This document shows, one piece after another, positions 1 to 10,390 of a stretch of DNA of 64,000 nt. Source of the stretch: Adiantum capillus-veneris. Taxonomy: Eukaryota > Streptophyta > Polypodiopsida > Polypodiales > Pteridaceae. The position numbers and the translations under genes were made by a program. Under the pieces are notes generated by a model that was given only the letters and a program-made list of their open reading frames with translations, made no database searches and was not told the DNA's origin. The number at the start of each line of letters is the position of its first letter. Positions within the stretch are counted from its first letter, which is position 1. Where the stretch lies: positions 59,941,523 through 60,005,522 of the forward strand of contig CM043970.1 in NCBI GenBank assembly GCA_014529385.2, given 5' to 3'.

Positions 1-542
1 TCTTCAACCTGTTTGTGAATAAGGTCAGCAAAGGTGGCTGCGGTGGTTTCTTTGGTGAAAGTACCTTCCATTTTCCTGTCCCTTGTCCTCATTGTCATTC
101 CTTTTGTGGGCAGTTTGAGTGCTTCTGCCACTATTTCCTTGGTTATCACCACTTCAACTTTATTCCCCTGAGGGTCAAAAATCTGTGCAGTTCCATCTTC
201 TTTGATCGTGGATAAAAGCTCGTAAGCTTTTTGGAAATCCACACCGCACGGCTCCTGTTCATAGAAATCTTTGAGTCCTAGCATGCGGCTGGCTTCTTTG
301 GTCTCAGGCTTTGCGGCGATATCATACACTTCTTTTGGTAGGAGTTGCAACTCTACCTAATGTCCCTCCTCACTCTTGAATATGCCGGTGAACACTGTGG
401 TGTGATGCTCTTTGAGCTGTTCTTTTGAAAGATAGGCTGCCTTGGCGGCTTTGACTGAATCTGGATCCAGTTGGTATGCGGGTAGCTCTTGCAACTTTTC
501 TTTCTAGTTGAGCTTCTTTTTGGCCCTCTCTGTTGCTTGCAT
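1..542 (-). pseudogene. E1 downstream ORF, runs off the left edge
   Basis: From an ATG at 540-542 one minus-strand frame stays open to base 1 except for TAG codons at 504-506 and 357-359, each one transition from CAG. About 180 codons are visible. The product is soluble and charged, with stretches such as QLKEHHTTVFTGIF, GLKDFYEQ and VEVVITKEIVAEALKLP. I see no RT, integrase or protease motif. Its position 3' of pol and its style recall the uncharacterised extra ORFs of large plant Ty3/gypsy elements; it also loosely resembles the E2 3' ORF (28203-29190) in layout. Function unknown. The C-terminus is cut by the window edge. Confidence 0.5.
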
Positions 543-599
543 GGCTCCTGTTCAGTGAATATAGTGTCAAAGTTAGCAAATTTGTTGGAATTTTCTCAA

Positions 600-1480
600 A
601 AGTGTCCTTTAGTCTGAAATGATGACAATTTTACTCCAATTTTTTTCAAATCTATTTTTGAACAAGCATAGATGCATAAAAACATGCAAGGAACAAAAAT
701 GCTAAGTTCAAACTAAAAATTGCAACCAAAGTAAATAATTGTGATTATTTATAGTTGAGTAATTTCTTCAACTTTTTGCAAACTTGGCATCATAGGCTTG
801 AAGTATATACCAAACACATGCTCTGAGTGAAATATGGGCTCATTTGGATGCATAGGGTGAAAATGGTACCAGATTTTGGCTTTAGGTCTCTAAAACAATA
901 GATATAATGGAAATTTGAGATTTTGAGCTCCAAATTGGTTCAAACTTGGCTAGTGGACTTAACACATCATGTACTTTGGATGTATGATGGCAAAATATCA
1001 AAATTCTCCCATTTTGGCTAGAAAGTAGATAATCGCGATTATTAACATTTCTACCAGAATCAATTTTTTTTTGGGTACAAATTGGTTCTAGGCATTTTAT
1101 AGACTCTCTGTATGAGATATGAGGTGATTGGAATTAGCAAATGTGGTCCATAACCCAGAAATGGGCTTGCAAAGACTTCTTTGCGTTTTTTGGCAATTTT
1201 CCAAGTTATAGGTGCTCATTTTGGCTCATACTTGAATTTTGGCATGTAATAGGTACGTACACATGATATGTGAGGTGATGATACAATTTCCAAGCAAAAA
1301 TAGTGCAAAAGTAAATAATCGTGATTATTTATAGCAGTCATAAACTTTTTGCAAAACTTAAATTTTTTGACCTAAACACATTCTATACACCTAAAACAAG
1401 TCCTAGATTGAATTTGGTCAAGTTTGGTCTTGCTAGCATCACTTTGTGCTTTGTCGGCTCTAAAATGTCTGATTTCTGTG
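600..1480. repeat. AT-rich array with periodic palindrome, left copy
   Basis: Three copies of a palindrome occur at 732-751, 1026-1046 and 1312-1331; the last is TAAATAATCGTGATTATTTA and the middle one has the perfect core ATAATCGCGATTAT. Spacing is 294 and 286 bp. Text after each copy is similar (an ACTTTTTGC-like stretch about 15-30 bases downstream), so this is a decayed tandem repeat of about 285-290 bp. The same motif and period recur at 30581-31455 in the leader of the same element. The array lies between a possible splice donor at 1489-1490 and a possible acceptor at 548-549 (minus strand). No coding content seen. Confidence 0.7.
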
Positions 1481-1486
1481 ACTATA

Positions 1487-1909
1487 CTACCTGTTGAGTT
1501 GGTCAATCAATTTTGAGGCTTTGGACTTGTCCGCAACATAGTCGTGAAGTAACTCATCCAATTCTGGCTCATTTGGAGTTAGTTTGACTCCGTATGTCGA
1601 ATTTGATGCTTTGTAGCCTTCAAGCCATTTTCTGCTTTTGGAGGGCTTTGCTTGATTGATTTTGCTAAACCAATCATATACATTGTATATGAACCTCGTA
1701 GGCAAGCTGTCTGTGGAGTCAAATCCAAATTCTGGGATCTGCCAAAACCCTAGATTTTCTATTGGGGACCCCCTGAACCCCTGTCGAATGGTCAACTGAT
1801 GATATAGAAAGGTTCTATTATGTTCGGGCATGCTCAATTCAAATCTCATCCGATTTGGTCGAGCTGACAGGCTGCTATGGTCAATTTTTGTTCGTAGGTC
1901 TTCTTGCAC
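1487..1909 (-). CDS. hypothetical protein, about 140 codons, in E1 3' region
   Basis: A clean minus-strand frame of 140 codons starting MQEDLRTKIDHSS and ending LIDQLNR, with aromatic-rich centre (LGFWQIPEFGFD, FIYNVYDWFSK). No stop interrupts it. I do not recognise the family. The last codons coincide with a good donor consensus (CAG/GTAGTA, intron side at 1489-1490), so this may be a first exon joined to the frame that starts near 542 rather than a complete protein. Upstream on the minus strand (1910-2120) is a GC-richer leader containing another donor-like GGGGTAAGT at 1989-1995. Confidence 0.4.
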   Translation of the reverse strand: MQEDLRTKIDHSSLSARPNRMRFELSMPEHNRTFLYHQLTIRQGFRGSPIENLGFWQIPEFGFDSTDSLPTRFIYNVYDWFSKINQAKPSKSRKWLEGYKASNSTYGVKLTPNEPELDELLHDYVADKSKASKLIDQLNR

Positions 1910-2968
1910 TTCTCGGATTCTAGGGTTTTTTCTACGGGTTTAGACTGGCTACCGGCCGTACAAAATGGACGATTGATGAGTAAAGAACTTACCCCTCATG
2001 TCTCGTGTGAGACGGTGCTGAAAACGGGCAACTGTAGACTCCGAAAAAGACGCGCGAAAGAGATCGAAAAGCTCTCTCTGCAAAGGCCACAAGTGGAAAT
2101 GAGGTGGTTTTAGCCTACCTTGGATATCTATACCCGGACTTCCGGAACCAATTTCCCCCAGATTGCCTCCTTAGTCTTACTAGGCCATGATATCTATGTT
2201 AGACTCAAAAATTTCCTTGATCGGATTTCTGTAGCTCATTCTGCAAGAATTTTGCAAAAGTAGGTTTCGGGCCTAATTTAGGCTTCCTGCTTCCATCTTC
2301 TAATTTCATTGAAAATTTTTGTGCTTGTCCACCCTGTCTTTTTGATCACCATGGTGTCTTCCAGTTTTCCATCTGAGCTTCTTTGCTATTTATTATTAAT
2401 TTTTAACCTATTTATTGAAAAAATCAAAGAAAATAACAAAATGCTCTAAAAAAGTAAAGTGAAAATCCAATAATTAAGAAAATAGATTAAAAAACACAAT
2501 TTTATTGTTTTTGTTGGATTTCTCTATTTTAAAGTCTTATTATCAATAAAAATGTTGAAAAATAAAAAAGGACTATTTTTTGATAGTATATACACTATTT
2601 ACACTCATCGAGTAGATATTATCAGTGAATTTTCCCTTGATGATGAATTATAAGGGCATCATTAGGTAATCTTGCAAAAAATTACACGTTAACATCTAAC
2701 TTTTTTCTCCCTCTTCAGATATTGTCCTTAATTACTTAGTGCCCTTCCACCCCTCCTAGATGGCGTACTCCGGGACGACTGTGTGCATGGGTTGAACAAT
2801 CGTATCTATGCATAGATGTGGTTGGCTCTACCATGATTTGAAGATCAATGCAATTCAAACCACTATGTTGTGCAAGAGCTGGGTCTTGAGTAATTAAATC
2901 AAGGGTTTCGATGTCGAGGATTTCTGATGCTGTCTTCCAAAGAGATAATCTTGTAGCTTGTGTGCTCT
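1910..2968. other. non-coding stretch of E1 between the 3' ORFs and the protease-like module
   Basis: The 1910-2330 part looks like a transcript leader on the minus strand (mixed composition, donor-like GGGGTAAGT). The 2390-2700 part is about 75% AT. A purine run on the minus strand, GAAGAGGGAGAAAAAAG, lies at 2700-2716 and could be a polypurine tract, but the bases after it do not match the start of the E1 LTR. No gene seen. Confidence 0.4.
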
Positions 2969-3976
2969 CTATTTGATTGTACCATCAGGATGCTTCAGCA
3001 CGCTGATTGCTTGAGCTGTTGGTGCCACTTTTGATTGTTGTTGAGCTTTTTCCCGCCATTGGTAGCTTGGTTTGCTTGGTGTTGTATGGTGTGGTGGAGT
3101 CTTTTGAGACTTAACTCGCCATTGCTTGATTAGTTTTACGGTTTGTCGAGAAGATAAGTGCTCCTTTTTCTTCCAAATCCATTTCAAGTTAGGTTCCTTG
3201 CTCAGAGATTCTCGTCCTGTGTTTTTACCCTTGGAACCTTCTTTTGTTTTGTCGGTGATGTTTTGGGCGCCCAAATTTTGAATCGGCTTATCCTTAAGCT
3301 GTGCTTTTGGTACCCAAATTTCTTTGACTCCTTGCATGCTACTTGTAGCATTTGCTTGTTGAGGGGATGGAGAAGATTGATTTCTTCGTGGTTTGGTCTG
3401 TTGATTTCTCCCTTTTCATTCCTCCTTGCTTGGTGCAATTGGAACAATGAGTTGCACTCCTTTAGGTGTTAGCTTGAGCTAATTTGTATCCCAATCTAGT
3501 ATTGCTTTGTATGTTCGCATCCAGGGAATTCCAAGAATCATCGTCTCATTCATGTGTTCATCTGGTAAGCATACAAACTGATGGAGACATGAACATCCAT
3601 GTACTATCACGTTCAAGTTGACTACTCTCAATGTTGGGGTTGGGTTCTTGTTACATCCTTTGATTGTCACTATTGCTGCTGTCAATGCTTGACTTGTTGC
3701 CTTCTTGTACGTGGAATAATTGACTGCATTTACTCTAGCTCCTGTGTCAAGCAAAGCATTGGTGCTATGATTGTTGAGCTGTACTTTGATGCACAGGTCC
3801 ATTCCATCTAACCAGTCATCATCTATTGAAACTGCATCTTTAGGTAATTCCCATTGTCGGTCATCTATTTCCAGAGTGTTGATGGGAATCGATATCTGTT
3901 GATTCCTCAGAGCAGCTTTCCGTTTGAGTACCCAAAGCTGAGCTTCCTCTTGGGATTCATCAATACCTGATGTCGT
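2969..3976 (-). pseudogene. E1 retropepsin-like domain plus Trp/Lys-rich tail, placed after the integrase
   Basis: This frame follows directly, in the same phase, after the TAA (3977-3979) that ends the integrase C-terminal domain. It reads through about 330 codons with a TAG at about 3479 and a TGA at about 3419. A retroviral aspartic protease core is clear: the catalytic triad in ALLDTGARVNAV, and the second conserved segment in ETMILGIPWMRTYKAILDWD. A basic, Gln/Lys-rich tail follows with Trp motifs KEIWVPK, KWIWKKK and YQWREK, ending ISVLKHPDGTIK. In normal Ty3/gypsy order this protease lies between gag and RT; here no D-T/S-G motif is seen there. A similar module occurs at 60456-61966. 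It could have been joined from another element, but the shared frame argues for one polyprotein. Confidence 0.65.
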
Positions 3977-5490
3977 TTAATCCAGCAACTCATTGGTTAG
4001 CAACAAATTGTTTTTCTTTAAAAGACATCCACTAATCCAATTAGCCATTGGTTCACCATCTAGGGTGGACAATTTTACTTCTCCAGTTGGAGATACATCT
4101 TCAATGATAAACGGTCCGTTTCCCTTTTTCTTAAACTTGGGAATGTGTTGCTTAAGGGAATAGACTAAAACTAAGTCCCCTTTCTTGAATTTTTGTGATT
4201 AAGTGGGAATCAAAAAACTGTTTTTGTTTCTGCTTTTGTGCATAGATGTTAGCTATAGCAGTTAGACTTTGCTCATCTAGCTTTTCCAAATCTTCAAGTC
4301 TTTTTGACAATTCACATCCAGTCCACTCAAGATTCCTTGCTACCCTTAATGTCGGCAATAGAAATTCTATTGGCAGTATGGCATCAAGACCATAAACAAG
4401 GTTAAAGGGTGTAGCATTTAAAGTTGTTTTGAATGAAACTTGATAAGCCCATAGAGCAGCATGGAGATTCATTTCCCAGTCTGTCCTTCCTAAACTAACC
4501 ACTTTAGCCAGCACCGAGCTAAGAATTTTGTTCGTATGCTCAACTTGTCCGTTTGCTTGTGGGTGATAGGGACCTGATTTGTTATGGATGACCATCAACT
4601 CATTAAGCAAATACTCGATTACCTCATTGAGGAAATGAGTTCCCCGATCATTGACAATTTCTATTGGCAGTCCATATCTTGTGAATACATACTCATATAA
4701 GAATGTGACAGTGGTTCTGGCATCATTCTTTTGGGTTGCTTTAGCCTCGGCCCACTTGGTCAAATAGTCCGTAGCTACAATGATATATTGAGCCTAGGTT
4801 CTATAAGCAGGTGGCTATATCGGCCCAACAAAATCTATACCCCATTTCGCGAAAGCTCTAGACCCCATCATTGGTCTTAAGGGAATGCTATCTACACGTG
4901 TTGGCATTTTTGCTTGTTGACAAGCATCACACCTGCAAACATATTCTTTGGCATCTGCAAAAAGTGTTGGCCACCATATGCCTGCCATCAAGATTGCTCT
5001 TGCGGTGGTCTCATTAGAAAAGTGACCTCCAACTAATCGAGCATGTGCTTGTTCTATAATCGGAATATACTTGTATTCATTTACACAAAGACGCAAATGC
5101 TGATCTTTACCTCTCCCATACAATTGGTTCCCAGTAAGAGCATAGTCTCTTGCTTCAATTTCAATTGCTCTTTGACGGTGTTTACTCATATCCTCAGGAA
5201 ATGTTTGGCTTGATAAGTAAGTAAACAGATAGTTACTCCACTTAGGGACATGTGACATTTGAAACAATGTTATATGAGGTATGGGTGTTTGTGTTTGATA
5301 TTGAGGACAGTCCTTTACAAAAGATTGAACATCACTCCTCATAGTCGGCCAAAATACTCCAAGTCTCAAGATTTGTTGCATAGTTTGGTCTTCCGCAAAG
5401 TGAAGTCCTACTATGGTAACATGTGCTTGACTTAGGTACTGTTTTTTTTTCCAGGATTAATGAATAAGAGCAATATTCCATGTCGATTTC
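3977..5490 (-). pseudogene. E1 integrase with duplicated zinc-binding domain
   Basis: Integrase joins element cDNA to nuclear DNA. In order: a first H2C2-like zinc region (QAHVTIVGLHF ... GVFWPTM ... DCPQY, last Cys replaced by Tyr), a linker, a second complete H2C2 (QAHARLVGGHF ... GIWWPTL ... CDACQ), the RNase-H-fold core with D in WGIDFVGPI, D in VNDRGTHF and E in GQVEHTN, and a GPY/F-type C-terminal domain (KKKGNGPFIIEDV). Frames break at about 4152-4170 and near 4800, and the C-terminal part ends in TAA at 3977-3979. Two zinc domains in tandem are unusual. Confidence 0.8.
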
Positions 5491-5592
5491 TTTTGTATAG
5501 CCTACCAGCTAGTAATTGATACATAGCTCATTGCTCGATTAATCCGATTGTAATAGGAAGTGGTATTTTTGAATCCACTTGAGCTATTATCA

Positions 5593-6162
5593 TCAATGAC
5601 ACCATGTTTTTTGACCATCCACGGAGAACAAATAGGCATCTAGTAGATCATCATCTACCCCTTTAGGTAATTCTCCTGAAACAATCCTTGACAAATGATC
5701 TACTCGTTGATGTGTAGTGCTCTTTTTCCCAACCACAGTGAAATCAAATTCCAGAAGAATGATGAACCATCTCACTATTCTTCCTGTGCTGCATGGCTTG
5801 TTGACCAAGTATAACAAAGCTTGGTGGCCCACAAAGAACACAAACTTGTTGGCTAATAGGTAATGTCTATACTTTTTAACGGCATAGATCATTCCTAATC
5901 CTTCCCTTTTGGTGGTGATTTAATTATTTTCCGCCATGTTCAAGTGTCGACTAGCATAAGAAATAGGAAAGTCAAATTTTCCGTCTCCTAGTTGAGCTAG
6001 TATACAACTGATAGCAAAATTGGAAGCATCTACATGTATATGGAATATCTTATTCCAATCTGGTTCTTTCAATATTGGAGCTGAGGTGAGAGCTTGCTTA
6101 AGCTTCATGAAGGATTCTTTACATGCCTCGGTCCACTCAAAGTGTGTAATCAAGCTATACAT
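5593..6162 (-). pseudogene. E1 RNase H domain
   Basis: Two adjoining minus-strand frames make up the RNase H that removes RNA from the RNA:DNA hybrid. The first has WTEACKESFMKLKQAL followed by the first catalytic Asp in HIHVDASNFAIS and ISYASRHLN; the second has the VGHQALLYLVNKP stretch (normally T/V-DHQAL, here G replaces D) and DHLSRIVSG at the end. A stop and small frame change at about 5893-5920 separate them. It sits between RT and integrase as in all Ty3/gypsy pol genes. Confidence 0.8.
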
Positions 6163-6904
6163 GGATTTTGCAATTATAGCCTACATGTAGATGAACCATC
6201 GGCAATATCCACAATGCCCCATGACTTTTTGGATTTAAGAAAATCCTATAAAGTCTATATTTTTCTGATACCTTTTTGAGGTGTTCAAAATGATCAGCCC
6301 GGATTGATGAATGTATGCATAGATCATCCATATATACTTCTAAGAATTTCCTAAGATGTTGTTTAAAAGCATGGCTCATTAACCTATTAATGTGGCTGGA
6401 GCATTAATTAACCCAAACGGCATAACCCGATAGACAAAAATACCCCATTCTGTTGCAAAAGCAGTTTTATGCTGATCTTTTGGGTCAACAAAAATTTGAT
6501 TGTATCCCGAAAATCCATCTAAGAAGGTATAAGCTTCTTTTCTTGAAACTCATTCCAAAACATGCTCTGTAATTGGAAGTGGAAAGTTGTCTCTAATGGT
6601 AGCTGCATTCATTTTTTTGAGATTGATACACTCGTAATTTTCCATTCTTCTTGGGTACTACCACGATTGGAGACACCCAATCTGTGTGTTCAATTTTGTA
6701 AATGAAATCAACTTCCTTTAGTTTTTCAATCTCTTCTTTTATCTTCCCGGAAAATGTTTTATTATACGTGTATGGCCTTTGTCTACTTGGTTTCGCATCA
6801 TCTCTCATGGGTATGGTATGTTGACAGATTTCTAGATCAACACCCTTGAGATCCTTGTAGGACCAAGTGAAGATATCTCGGTATTCTTTTAGCAAGCTTA
6901 GCAA
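6155..6904 (-). pseudogene. E1 reverse transcriptase domain
   Basis: RT fingers begin with DIFTWSYKDLKGVD and include SPIVVVPKKNGKLRV at about 6660. A frame break follows; the palm is readable in another frame (DGFSGYNQI, VYRVMPFGLINAPAT) over about 6400-6590. The catalytic box VYMDDLCIHS lies near 6320-6335 in the final frame. The core Tyr-Met-Asp-Asp is intact although the whole is shattered by frameshifts and stops. Upstream linker (PREEPRPAYIANDLTKKEEE) is typical of plant gypsy pol. It would copy the element RNA into DNA in the cytoplasmic particle. Confidence 0.85.
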
Positions 6905-8260
6905 GAGCTCTTCTTCTTTCTTTGTTAGGTCGTTTGCAATGTAAGCAGGTCTAGGCTCTTCTCTTGGTTCAACCAGGTCTAAATTTTTAGCGTTTTCAGG
7001 CCCTTTGTAGGACTCACCCTATTTTCGTAGTTCCCTAACAGGTTGTTTGACTATGATTTTTCAATTTTGGAGAGTATACTTTTTGTAATGGGATGGAACA
7101 GTCATTGCATCCTTACCATCCTCTTCCGTGGTTTCCATTTTGGTCGTATATATCTCCTTTAGAGCTTTTTTCAACTCTTGCTATTTTTTTTTCTGCTCAA
7201 CTCGTGTCATGATTGGCTTCTTATCCTGTTTGTTTGCTTGAGTATCCTTCCTTGTTTTTCTCGATGTTTTAGACATTTTTGGATTTTTGTTTGAAGGATA
7301 TCTGCCAGTGATTTTGTCCTTGACACAATCATTTGCATCTATCTACATCAAAAATTGTGTTCTACTGGAGACTGATGGCATAGGTCATGTTTTCATGTTT
7401 TTGGTGTCTCTTTTTCGCCTATACCATATTTGTCTTCTTGATTTTTGGTTAGGAAAGTCAAAAAACTTTTCCTCCCCTCCTTTCAAGAGTAGTTTAGCCC
7501 TCACATGTTGTTTTTCTGACCCCGAATCTTCTGAGGTAGCTGAGTGTTTATCTAACTCATTCGTTGCATCATAGTAGAGGTTTGAAAAGATTTGTTGAGC
7601 TTTCATCAAGTCCTTGGGTTCCTCATCTTCATCTTCAATGTTGAGGGTTGAAATCATTTGGATGGGAATTATGTCGTAGCCATCCTCATTGCAAAATTGA
7701 GTAGGCATAGACGTATTCACACATACATCCATTTTCGCTAAAATTTGAGTCCACTCGAATGGCTCAAACAAATGCTCTGGAAAGGGTTCAGGTACATAGG
7801 CTTCATCTGTGCAATCCCTTTCTAGAATACATTCTTCTCGTTTTAAACTCCCATTCTCTGAAGCACTACACATCCAAATAGAAGTGTCTTTGTTTAACCA
7901 GGATGGAAGCTTAGTTTTAGCCGAAGAGATTGAATCAAACTCTTATATGGGTTTTTAAGGTTTTGCGATACTTTGAAGCTTGGGTTTTTGTTTTTCCAGC
8001 ATTTCTTGCATGATTCTTACCAAATTTTGATAAGCTTCCAGCTTACCTGCTTCCATGTCTAGAGAAGGATAGTTTTTTTATTTGTTTTCCATGTTTTAAC
8101 TTGCTTTATGTCCTGCTTGGTAGGCTTCCAAGGCTGCATTAATAGGCTCAAAAATTTTATCAACCAAAATGGATCCTCCAGATTTCACAATTGTTTCCTT
8201 GATTTCACTTCCAGTTTATTTCACATTTTCTTGGAATAGCTTTTTTGCTTTCTCCTTGAT
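6905..8260 (-). pseudogene. E1 gag-RT linker without a protease motif
   Basis: This 1.35-kb coding stretch is where Ty3/gypsy elements normally have the protease. The readable frame at 7385-7873 (about 160 codons, acidic, with DIIPIQMISTLNIEDEDEE) and the Lys-rich part near 7200-7290 show no D-T-G, D-S-G or flap/ILG motif in the minus frames I read. Several stops interrupt it (for example near 7010, 7070 and 7180). Either the protease diverged past recognition here, or it has moved to 3479-3976. Confidence 0.5.
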
Positions 8261-9242
8261 TTAAACCCGTTGTTTTTGTTTTCTCATCTCATATCTTTTG
8301 CTTTTGCTTCTTTTGATCCTTTGAGAGGAAACTTTTGTATTTTCCGAATCATAAGAGGAGTTGTGTTTCTTTTTCTTAGCCTGGGCGCTAGTAGGTATCA
8401 CTTGGACTACATTTACTACTGTTTTACCCTTGTTTAAGAGATTTTTATGACAATCTTTTGGAAAGTGTCCTCCCTTTTTGCAACATTGTATGCAATAGGC
8501 TTCAATTGGCTTGAGGTTTTTGTCAGGCTCTGGACATTCATTTTTCCAATGATCATCTACACCACAGTTGTGACAGTTTCCCATTCTTGTTGGCTTAATC
8601 ATGGGTCTTACCATGGGAGGTCTGACATCTTGATTAGCTACATAACACATTGGTGCGAGCTCTGGTGGAGCATAAGTCACGGTTTCTTTCATTGGTGGTG
8701 GATGTGTATTATACCAATCTCCTTCTACCATCAGTGTAGATGGACTAGGCTCCGCATAGGGTGTAACATGCACTAATGCTTGTTCATCTATGACTCCTTT
8801 GGAGTGCATGTGCTTTACAGGCACTACATTATGTCCTGGGTATGGAGGTTGTTGACCCAACACAGGTTGAGGTCTTTCCATACCCGTTGGTGGTCTTTGA
8901 GCTTGGGCCATATTAGGCTAATATCTGTACATGGGTTGTCCTTGTGGCCTCATAGGCACGTACTGGACATTCCCATCATACTTTGGTCGGAAGAAGCACT
9001 TTTGGGTCTCATGGTTGGTCCATTTACCCTCAATTGCACCATTTTTGTGGCCTGATTGGTTGTCCCTGTTGAGGTATCCCTTGTCCTCGTCCCCTCATAA
9101 GTGCTTTTTGCATGTTGTTCATCATGTCGTTCATCCTTTTGAGCATATCTTCTATGGCTGAAAGTGGTGCTACAGCAGCCGTTCCCACTTGTGCTGATTT
9201 AGCGGATGTTGTTTTCTTGCTTTGGTTATCCTTAGGGACATC
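8261..9242 (-). pseudogene. E1 gag, Pro/Gln-rich linker and zinc knuckles (nucleocapsid)
   Basis: A Gln/Pro/Met-rich linker (near 8911-9242, with a stop) leads to a perfect CX2CX4HX4C knuckle (CHNCGVDDHWKNEC), then a second, slightly altered one (CIQCCKKGGHFPKDC, five residues before the His instead of four). A basic Lys/Ser-rich tail follows. Zinc knuckles bind the element RNA for packaging. This is the C-terminal part of the gag read from 9243-9890. Confidence 0.8.
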
Positions 9243-9890
9243 TTATTCATTAAAAATATCACAATTGTCTCCTAAGTCAATAGCATCTGACTCACACTCT
9301 TCTAGGGTTGTATGCCTTTTACTATAGAGTATAGCATGAAGTTCTTTGTTTAGCACTCCCTCTAGAAACAAAGATATGAGTTGTTCTTTTGAAGGTATCT
9401 CTAGCCTTGGGCATCTGGCAATGTATTGTTTCATTCGAGTTGCACAATCCCTAACAGACTCACCATGTTTCTGTTTAAATCTGTAGATTTGAGCTACTGT
9501 ATTATGTTTGATCCCCGTTTTGGAACAAGCAGCTACAAATCCTTGAGCTAATGTGTTCAAGTCCATGATTGACCTTAGTGGAATGTTTTGGAACCATGTC
9601 AATGCTTTTTCTTCTAATGTCATTCCAAACCCCTCGAATTGAGTATGGAAATCGAATATACGTTCTGCTCTTAGCACTTGCTTAAAGCTTGCTAAGTGGT
9701 TGTATGGATCCCTTGATACACTGTATTTTTTAATCCATTTCTGAAAATCAGGTGGTCTGACGCGTCTGTTTGGTTCCACTCCTGGTCTCCTGGCAGTTGG
9801 TCCTGTTCCGAGTCCTTCAAACCAGTCTGTTGGAAATAGTGACTCATGTAGCCCTGGACTGGCCTTAGTGTCACACGGTTTCTACGTGAT
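9243..9890 (-). pseudogene. E1 gag capsid core
   Basis: About 180-215 codons with the conserved retrotransposon gag signature EEKALTWFQNIPL, a following KTGIKHNTVAQIYRFKQKHGESVRDC region and YIARCPRLEIPSKEQLISLFLEG. This is the particle-forming capsid domain (Retrotrans_gag family). The frame continues upstream to about 9890 (TARRPGVEPNRRVRPPDF), where it is offset from the segment before it by a frameshift. Confidence 0.85.
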
Positions 9891-10375
9891 GAGGTGGTTC
9901 TGGTTTTTTAACATTACTTTCAGATGATCTCTCACGGTGTTCATCTCTTGGAATGGTTTCTGGTCCTTGGCCCAATATCCAATCCCTTATGGGATACCCT
10001 TGGTATTTGGTTTGTTCTACCTCCTCAGGAGTCATCATAACAAAGTTTTTGTTATAAAAATCCCTGAACAAGTAGGTTGGTAGATCTGCTGATCCCTTAT
10101 CTTTGATCTTGAAGATATAGATGATCTTCATGGCGGTTAGTTGTCCTGATTTGGCATGCGAAGTCCATAGAAGATCTTTTACATTTCTATCCTCCCAACA
10201 ATAGACTCCGATCCTAGGATTATCCATACTAAGCCATTTCAAAGGCTTCAATCTACTTGACCGTATCCCTCGAATTCTAAAGTTGGTGGTCCTTCTTTTG
10301 CTAATATATCTGGAATTATGGTGTTTACTTCTAACCCCCATTTGTCTATCATGTCAGGGTTTTCGACTTGCATTA
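9871..10375 (-). pseudogene. E1 gag N-terminal region, third segment (after T1)
   Basis: Begins ATGCAAGTC at 10371-10373, coding QVENPDMIDKWGLEV and PPTLEFEGYGQVD, then shifts frame near 10260 to DNPRIGVYCWEDRNVKDLLW. The start is not a real initiator: it is the continuation of the frame at 15768-16089 once T1 and one TA are removed (…YVPL joins MQVEN in phase). The content is typical of the N-terminal non-capsid part of gypsy gag. A stop at about 9871 and frameshifts mark decay. Confidence 0.7.
10374..10375. repeat. T1 target-site duplication, left copy (TA)
   Basis: TA at 10374-10375 matches TA at 15768-15769. The interrupted target was the palindrome CATTAATG, so a longer duplication cannot be separated from palindromic flanks; TA is the simplest reading. 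Confidence 0.6.
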
Positions 10376-10390
10376 GGAAAAATATGAACC
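10376..10390 (+). repeat. T1 left terminal inverted repeat
   Basis: GGAAAAATATGAACC pairs with the right terminus (one mismatch in 15 bases). Looser similarity continues inward to the GGGATTAAGG block at about 10407-10416. Confidence 0.65.

Noticed and set aside
2700-2716. Polypurine tract marking the E1 3' LTR at about 2694
   Set aside because: The bases after it do not match the E1 5' LTR start (TGTTAGCAGC), and E3 5' sequence does not appear to its left, so E1 does not end here.
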